The notes beneath the pieces are model-generated. The model searched no databases and had not been told where the DNA came from. It saw nothing but the letters and a program-made list of their open reading frames with translations. DNA of 64,000 nucleotides from Lytechinus variegatus (taxonomy: Eukaryota; Echinodermata; Echinoidea; Temnopleuroida; Toxopneustidae), in the NCBI RefSeq assembly GCF_018143015.1, contig NC_054746.1:23450464-23514463 (forward strand). Direction: 5' to 3'. Shown in pieces: positions 56,990 to 64,000 of the stretch (position 1 is the first letter of the stretch; every line of letters begins with the position of its first letter). The position numbers and the translations under genes were made by a program.

Positions 56990-57796
56990 ACTTTCACTGT
57001 CCAGCCCCAGACGCCTCCAGGCTAATCTACTAGACCCCCTAGCCTACACTAACAATACATTCATTGCAATATGCGGGACTAAATATTAAATTTATAATAC
57101 TGCTAAAATTAAGCAGATAAGAACTGTTACTAATAATCTAGATCCCCATCATTTCGGCTAATAATAACATTGTCAAAGCGAAAGATCAATAGAAAGAACC
57201 GGTTTAACAAAGTAACTCATACATACCACGATTCCCATTGAAGTTTAACTCACTCTTTCTGCATGTTCAACATTCACAGCTCGCTCTTTCAGCATATTTT
57301 ATCAACATTCACGTATCTTGCTTTGACAGATAGACTGTCTATTTTTGATAACATGATGGCGCGGCGCGCACCGCATTAATTGGGTGTGGCTGAGCTGTGG
57401 TCTTCTTTGATCTTTGATTTTATTTTTTTTTCCAATTTACTTTACCTGCACTGTTACAGCTATGAGTGTTTTACATCTTGGATATTCATGATCCCGTTCA
57501 TGATAGCAAATGATTTTATCCCTTTCAAGATAGTTGTCAGATCCGACAACCAACGCTCCCTGCCTTGCATATGTAAGATCATTTTTTGGTGGGACTACTT
57601 TTTTTTTTAATTGATCCGCTCATTTTGCTCATTATTTCCAGGCTGATTCTCTATCTATTTGGGTTTTGGTTTCCTTTTCAGCCCCACAGCTTTTTATGAG
57701 GCGGTGGAACTACCACCTATTTTCATATGTATGTTGTGTATTTTTTTTTTATTTATGTTTTGAGGGGGCCGGGGCGGGTCATAAGTTCTTTCTTTC
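56990..57796. other. AT-rich intergenic DNA
   Basis: No supported gene or element. Confidence 0.45.
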
Positions 57797-57995
57797 AAAA
57801 GCAGATTTTGAATTCTCTCTTTTTTGGCCACATCATGGGCACTTTAGTGGGCAATTATTATCAAATTGAGCAAATTACCCAATTTGGACGGATTTTAACC
57901 ACTTGGGAGGGGGTCATTTTTCTTTCTTTCAGAAGCTGATTTTGAATTCTCTCTTTTTTGGTCACATCATGGGAACTTTACCTTTCATTTCATTT

Positions 57996-58000
<5 letters not shown>

Positions 58001-58029
<29 letters not shown>
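58001..58029. repeat. (AT)n microsatellite
   Basis: An uninterrupted run of about 14 AT dinucleotides. Confidence 0.9.
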
Positions 58030-58031
<2 letters not shown>

Positions 58032-58742
58032 CATATACTTTTCAAAGCCTTGGCCTTGAGGATTTGAGTCTTGAAATTTCAAGGCATGCATTTGCAAGGC
58101 TTTTTCAAGGCATTTTATATTTTGTACTTTCATTTGTTTATATAAATAGTTACAAATGTTTTAATTGTTCTCATCTAATGACACGAATGGTCAATACTAC
58201 AAGTCAGCAGTAGTGCCATCAATTTTAATTCAAGAATTATCATCACATAACTAAGTAACAAAGAAAACAGAAGTGATGAAAAATAACATCATTTATTGGT
58301 AATATGTTGTTTAAAAATGATGACATTGGCAAAATCAATAAAAATGATAATGATGAAGATTATAGTGATTTTATGACAGGAATAATTCTGACAGATCTTA
58401 CTGCAATTTTGACAACAATTTTCATACTTAAAGAATAGCTACATGTAACTCTAAAGAATGATAACAAGGTTGATTTCTATTCCATTAGGATTCTGAAAAG
58501 ATTTGGTAAACTTGAACACAACAGGCAAGACAGAGGAATGGGAAGAGAGATAGAGAGGAGAAGGGGGAGGCTGGTTTGGAAGAATATACTGCTAAATCAG
58601 TTAATATATTGATAGGCAGTACATCTAAGTTTTTTTTTTTTTTGGGGGGGGGGAGTGTATAGTGTCTCAGATTGACAAAACAGAGTAAAAAAAAGGTTAC
58701 TTATTTTTAATCATATGGTTCGACAGTGAATTTCATTTCACT

Positions 58743-58814
58743 ACAAAAACAAATATTTTGTTTGTTTCCTTGAAACTGCGGTTTCAAGGAAACAAACAAA
58801 ATATTTGTTTTTGT
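58743..58814. repeat. Perfect 34-bp hairpin with a 4-base loop
   Basis: 58743-58776 is the exact reverse complement of 58781-58814; the loop is TGCG. The arm begins ACAAAAACAAATATTTTG and ends CCTTGAAAC. Confidence 0.95.
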
Positions 58815-58999
58815 GTCAGTGTGGTTTCATAGAAAACTCTATTTTATTGTTTTAAGAAATAATTAAGATTTAACCTCACCCAACTAATGGTGTGGGGTGT
58901 GCCCCGTTTATTTTATATCCTTTTGAATATAACTTTATTTTTTAGCATTCTTTATTCCGGCTTTTGAGGTAAAATTAATACAAGATACAAGAAAAGTGA

Positions 59000-59830
59000 A
59001 TTGAAATTTAATATTGGTTGTAAGCAGAAAAAAAACATGAACACTGACAAGAGTCCTAAAAATGACTCATTTTCAGGTCAGCATTTGAAAATTTCAACTT
59101 GCGCTTTTCGCTCTATTGCCCCCCCCCCCGAAAAACTTCCTGTAGGAAAAAATGCACATTTTCCAAAATCGAAAATGCCATTTTTTTCCAAATCAAATGT
59201 GCCTTTTTTCAAAAATAAATACCTTTTTTATAGTAAAACATTTTAGATTAAAAAGATCACAAAATTTTGGATCATGCTCACATAAATTATTAAGTAAGGT
59301 ACTCATTCTGTTCCAATTTTCCAAAAAAAAAATGCGTAGAATGTCCAGTTTTCAGGTTAGAATATCACAAATTTTTGAGCTCGCGCTTTGCGCTCGCATT
59401 ATTTGATTTGTGAGTTTAATGTATCCTATTTATGAGTCACTAAATGCAGTCCAGAACAGCTTCCTTTTCTGGTCAGTAAAATTTCAGCTCGCGCTTCGCG
59501 TTCGCGTTAATTCTTTAGTAAAATGCACTTCTTTTTCATGATTACAAAAACAGCTTGGAATATTTGATTTTCATTTCTCATTACGCGAAATGTCCAGAAG
59601 CTTGAGCTCGTGATTCGTGCTGGCAACATCTCGCAAGGATACCCTTTTAACAGTGATTAGCGCCATAATTGACCGAAAATCGATTTTTTTCAACTTCAGC
59701 CTAAATCAAAATATCTGTCTATCAATAAATCACTTTAAAAAGGCTTTCATTTTGACTTATAGTATTTTTAGGCTTTGACATCCCCCCAAAAAAGTTCTGC
59801 CTCCCCTGTCCCAGGGGTAGTGGAGAAAGA
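59000..59830 (-). repeat. Reversed GCGAAGCGC-type array within an insertion
   Basis: GAGCTCGCGCTTTGCGCTCG (59378), CAGCTCGCGCTTCGCGTTCG (59487) and GAGCTCGTGATTCGTGCT (59602) are minus-strand copies of the motif seen at 3130 and 55795. A C run at 59119-59131 and CCCCTGTCCCAGGGG near 59800 lie at the edges. Confidence 0.6.
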
Positions 59831-60275
59831 CATACGTTGATAATGGGCATGCCAGGATCAGATGACTGTGGTAATGATAATTGCAATGTAAATTGCCTAG
59901 AAAAATAATGTATTAAATGTACAAAGGTAACTATATTATTATTTTAATGTCTAAATCTATCGTGAAATTATTTTTGTTTTACATGTACAAGGGTCAAAAT
60001 TTTCACTCGCTCCACCTTTAATACATTTTGCCCTGTGTGTCATGTCTGCTGCCTAAGCATTGTTGTCTCATTGTTCCATATACATGTACTGAAAGTTTGA
60101 AATGCCTAATTGGCCTTGAGGTTTTCAAGCCTTGGCCTTGGCCTTGGGTTTGCATGCCTTGGCCTCGGTCTTGGGTATTGAAGCCTTGGCCTTGGAGGTT
60201 TGAGAATATATATATAGTGGGCAATTATTATCAAGTTGAGCAAATTTGTTACCCAATTTGGACGGATTTTAAGCA

Positions 60276-60810
60276 ACAGTGTGAACAGTATGTTGCCTAG
60301 TGATGGTTAATTAAAATTTGGCCTTTTTGCCCAACATTTTAAGAGTGTATTATTACTATTATTATCTTTATCATTTAGAATTAAGTAATCATGTCTCATC
60401 AATCTGTCAACTGGGAAGTCAGAGTGAGAATTGGGAGAGACCGAGAGAGACAGAGAGGGTGAAATTTACATTTTAAACTTCCTTTTGTATGACAACGGAG
60501 TTGCGCAAGGGAGTTGCTGCCCCATTGCTGCTAAGACATCCACCTGAACCAACTCTATTTTGATAGCACCTACTCTTAAACGCAATGAAATATGACCCTT
60601 GCTTTGAGCAAACAACGACGATGGTTGAGTGTGTTTCCATGTGAACTTGAACAGTTATACTTTGTAGACCGTTGGGAAAACCCAAACGCAGGTTGAGAAG
60701 TAATCGTAATGGTGGCTCGTGTACAAAAGAGACACTCATTGTGAAATATTAATATTCACGAATGATTGCAGCGCCAAAAATAAATCGAATTCCCTGCATG
60801 TACACGCACG
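60276..60810. other. Upstream flank of the DED/death-domain gene
   Basis: AT-rich with a GAGAGACCGAGAGAGACAGA patch (60434-60460). No gene supported. Confidence 0.45.
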
Positions 60811-60817
60811 CTGACGG

Positions 60818-60940
60818 TATATAAGGAACTTATGGGGGATACGCTCATCCTACATAAATAAATTTAGTATTTTGTTGTAATTTTATAACGGATGCTGACT
60901 TGAACAACCGATCACTTCAAAGGAACATTAATATTAACCG
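60818..60940 (+). promoter_or_regulatory. TATA box and non-coding first exon of the DED/death-domain gene
   Basis: TATATAAG at 60818-60825 is followed about 25-30 bp on by CTCATCC (60844), a plausible initiator. A possible exon then runs to ATTAACCG|GTGAGT, with the donor at 60941. The next acceptor that fits is TTACTGCACTTCAG, just before the coding exon (about 62560). The link between the two is inferred. Confidence 0.45.
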
Positions 60941-62559
60941 GTGAGTAAAAGAATGGCACGATGTGTGTACTTTGGTCACGGATTTCGTATGAGTAATTAA
61001 CGGGCTGCAATGGCGCCGAATTGACCATATCATTATTGTGGACACAAAGTCAAAGTATCCTTCGGTGAATTTAATTTTTGATAAATTACTACTACACTTG
61101 ACCTCTACGCGAGATGAAACTGCAAATGGCGACTTTTCGAACGAGAAAGACCTTGACCGATTTGCATAAAATAATTATGATATGAACAGATAGGCCTACA
61201 CGAACATCAAAATGCTATGAATACAGTGATCAGGCATAAGATAATTCAGTATTTGCACAAACGTTCAATAGGATCTGACTAGTATTGTAGGCCTTATGTC
61301 AGTTATGTGCATTTTCATCTTTTATCTTATCACGTGATCTCATTCATGCTCTCATGTCTCTAGTCTCCAGCATCTCAGCAATATCGTCTTGTACACAAAT
61401 CTCTGGATGAGTAATATTACGTGCCTGTGGGTATAGGATTCTGGATGAGAGTGGCGCCATTTTGTGATGGGCGTGCATGCACACAGTCGGCCGACAGAAC
61501 ATTCATCTGACAAGTGGTTTTCACGTGAAGTATCATACCTCCGGTCTCACACCAAGATCCCTTCATCGGTGGGCATAATTTGTTCTTGATTATTTCATTG
61601 CGAATTATATAATAATTGTCATTTACAATTCTTCACAACCTCACAGTGCATAAGAAAAGCAACTGGTTTACACTTGCAGAAAAGGGCATTATAAGTGTCT
61701 TGTCATCCGTCCTCTGGATATTGTTTGCTTGTCGATTTTTTTTCCTGGTATGGTGTATGGTGGTATACAGTATAGTAATCGATATGCCTATTTCACTTAA
61801 GTTAGCTTCAAAATGTTAACAGTTCCTTCAAACCGAGAGCTCAGGACCCAAACCCTCCTCTCGCCCCTGCACGCCCCCCCCCCGTGTTTCTCCGTCCAAT
61901 CGATAGCTGCTTCCTACACTTTTCTCACAATTCATATTCAACCCCCTCCGCAAAAGTGCTCTTTTACACCCCAAATCACCTCCCGAGTGTATGCACCGTC
62001 TTTTGTTTTCTCCATGCATGGGCCCTTTCACACTCGAGATCGACCTATCTCTACTTTTTTAATACCGCAAATTTATTGCAGAAACCTATTTCCGTTTTGT
62101 CTTTGGGCCTATACTGATTCACATTCGAATTCGCGCTGGCAAGAAGAAGGGGGATGGGGTTCTTTTGAATGTCCTATATGACACTGTCTTTACAAAATCA
62201 GTATTTATAGGAGAGACTGACATGAATAAGGCTTGTATCAGAACTGATAATGAAGCTGAATCTGAATCCTCAAAATGTAATGGAGATAAGGTCGATCGAG
62301 CGCCAAGTGGACCTATTGATTAAAACTTTGCTGTGAAGACTGTAGCTTTATAATACATCAATGTAGAAATTCCGTGATCCTTTTGAGGGAAGGGACAGCA
62401 CCTGAATAACCCCCCCGGCAACACTACACATGTAATTAGTAAAGTGGCTGGAAATGATTGGTTATACTATCGAGCATAATGTTTTGACCATGTTCAGTCT
62501 ATCTCTTCAAACGTGATTTCTATCCGAAATGTAGGCTTCTATGTAGACTTACTGCACTT
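60941..62559 (+). other. Probable intron 1 of the DED/death-domain gene
   Basis: No coding signal that I trust. A C-rich patch near 61840-61890 produces open frames without domains. Confidence 0.4.
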
Positions 62560-62572
62560 CAGAGTACATGAA

Positions 62573-63458
62573 ATGCCAGCCAAGCCATCACCCGAAGACA
62601 CCAAACTATTGTTCGATGTGGCCAAGAAGATAGAAGCTACCAACGATGGGCTCAGTGACTTCAGGAACGTTTGCCGCGATCAGAAACACATCAGGGCTTT
62701 TGACTACCAAAAGAAAAGGGCATTCGACATCATCCAAGAGCTCAAGAGGAAGATGATTGTACAACCGGGCAAGTTTGAGAAGTTTGTGGAGATACTTGAA
62801 ATAATCGGAAGGGCAGATGTCATCAAGATGCTTCCAGGTTATGAAGACTATGAATCAATGAAAGGAGGTATGTTGGTGTTATAATAATTGATGTAGGTCT
62901 ACTTGTCCCCTTTGCAATGAAAGGGTACTCTTTACATTATTATGTGTAAATTTTATCTATATCAGTTTTGCCGAAATATATATGTATACTTTAATAAGTT
63001 CTGTTTGATGAAGTGTTTGATATACATGTATAGCCCTACTCGAGTCGAACCCGAAATGAAAAACTGTACATCATCCTATCCTACCATGTTTTTTTAATTT
63101 GTAGTAAATAATAACCAAGATAATAAGGACACCATGATGTCTACACCGCAGAGGAATGAAACCAGCTTAGACGGCTCTTCACCATCTTCTGATTCTTCAA
63201 GTGGTACTGGTAGGGTGACAGATATAGAACTCTCCAACCTCTCGGATAACATCTCACCAGATCGTGTTCTTCGCCTTGGTATTTTCCTTGGTATACGTTT
63301 TCCAAAGATTGAAACGATAATGAAACAAGGAGGAACTCTTGATTTGCTAATCAATTGGAGAAAAAATGTACCAGAACGAGATCAACGGCAAGAACTTCAC
63401 CAAGCATTGAAAGAGGCAAGCCTGGGTCATCTGGTGACTGCCTGTGTACATGGTCTAG
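62573..63458 (+). CDS. DED-like plus death-domain adaptor (FADD-type), 3' end not in window
   Basis: Exons 62573-62867 and 63105-63458 join in phase (GGAG|GTATGT, then TTTGTAG|TAAAT). The start is ATG at 62573 (GAAATGCCAG), soon after a good acceptor. Residues about 8-85 form a helical death-effector-like domain (KLLFDVAKKIEATNDGLSDF ... KFEKFVEILEIIGRADVIKM). A Ser/Asn-rich linker follows, then a death domain at about 135-215 (LSDNISPDRVLRLGIFLGIR ... LLINWRKNV ... ELHQALKEASLGHLVTACVH). DED plus DD is the FADD layout, an adaptor joining death receptors to initiator caspases. The donor CTAG|GTGAGT shows that at least one more exon follows; reading through the donor would add 29 residues and stop at 63547. 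Orthology to FADD is inferred from domain order, not proven. Confidence 0.75.
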
Positions 63459-63547
63459 GTGAGTACATTCTGGTGGACTGGAAGGATTATCTATTAGGGA
63501 CCGGTACTCCTCTAATTTTATCAAAATTGTATAGTAATCCTGTTTGA

Positions 63548-64000
63548 AACATCATGATTTTGAATGGATTTATATTCTGGACGATTTAATGAAGTAATAT
63601 GTACATACATGCCAACATTTCCTGTGTCATGATAATGCAAAAAAAAAGTGGAATTTTTTGCAAAAAAAATGTGGAATTTTTTCCTTTGCTTGACACCTGA
63701 CCTTCGACTTAATTGCCAGTGGGGCTTTCTGATTCAGCAATGATATCTCTACTCTGTCTACTCTCCTTTAATATTCCACGTATCCAAACTAAGCCTATGT
63801 TCAATCAATACCGCCTCAATCGACAAAATGATACATCTGATCATATTATTTATGACTGAGGGGGTGTTTATTTTGATCATGAGAAAGAGACGCATATCTC
63901 ACCAACAAAACGCGAGATGAAATTAATTTTTTAGTATACTGACCTGAAAACAGGAAAAAGGTACCCGTTTAGCATGTTTAGGACTGTTTGTAGTGACTCA
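63548..64000. other. Intronic or downstream DNA with a repeat remnant
   Basis: AT-rich. From about 63880 it carries GACGCATATCTCACCAACAA and AACGCGAGATG, which resemble a decayed unit of the 3130-3960 array family. No further exon was identified before the window ends. Confidence 0.45.

Larger units (their letters stand above)
57797..60275. repeat. ~142-bp tandem duplication, second copy split by a 2.2-kb insertion
   Basis: GCAGATTTTGAATTCTCTCT at 57802 recurs at about 57944. The second copy stops after GGGAACTTTA (57974) and its continuation, TAGTGGGCAATTATTATCAA, appears at about 60216. The inserted DNA (about 57975-60215) has (AT)n at its left edge and direct GCCTTGGCCTTG repeats near both edges (58050 and 60110-60200). 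Confidence 0.65.

Noticed and set aside
61813..62181. 122-residue plus-strand open frame
   Set aside because: C-rich low-complexity sequence inside a probable intron, with another frame open over the same bases and no domain or splice signals.

Overview
The window reads as nuclear DNA of a marine deuterostome invertebrate, most likely an echinoderm and plausibly a sea urchin. This rests on small GT-AG exons in large AT-rich introns, an animal-type HNRNPU-family gene, a death-domain adaptor-like gene and a dense load of LINEs, hAT-like elements and foldback MITEs. The species assignment is inference. No bacterial features, rRNA genes or CRISPR arrays were seen.

Layout. 1-3120 (minus): a LINE-type retrotransposon whose ORF1 is split by a hAT-like insertion flanked by a perfect 8-bp duplication. 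3121-5300: short repeats, a tRNA-like SINE fragment and a G/C hairpin. 5910-28335 (plus): a complete 15-exon heterogeneous nuclear ribonucleoprotein U-like gene (SAP, acidic region, SPRY, P-loop kinase-like domain, RGG, Q/N/Y-rich tail). All splice phases agree and give about 909 residues. Six of its consecutive introns (3 to 8) each hold one copy of the same box C/D snoRNA. Intron 3 also holds three tandem-repeat elements rich in AGGTCAAAGGTCA and a 2-kb foldback element. Intron 9 encloses a separate coding region of unknown family on the same strand. 28336-33084: 3' UTR and two MITE-like elements. 33085-40000: a large GC-rich composite repeat with inverted ends, internal tandem arrays and gag-like minus-strand coding remnants. 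40857-41015: a foldback MITE.

41884-44045 (minus): a two-exon gene for a type I membrane kelch-repeat protein. 45400-51694 (plus): a full-length LINE with intact ORF1 (coiled coil plus RRM) and ORF2 (endonuclease plus reverse transcriptase), flanked by about 20-bp target-site duplications. 52298-56981: a hAT-like element with an exact 8-bp duplication that carries further elements nested inside it. 57797-60270: a tandem duplication split by another insertion. 60818-63458 (plus): a gene start with a TATA box, a non-coding first exon, and two coding exons for a DED-like plus death-domain protein of FADD type. It probably continues past the window.

The most unusual feature is the HNRNPU-like gene acting as a serial snoRNA host. 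All six copies keep the guide beside box D' unchanged while the second guide drifts. This implies repeated intron-to-intron duplication and dosage amplification of one rRNA-modifying guide from an RNA-binding-protein gene.
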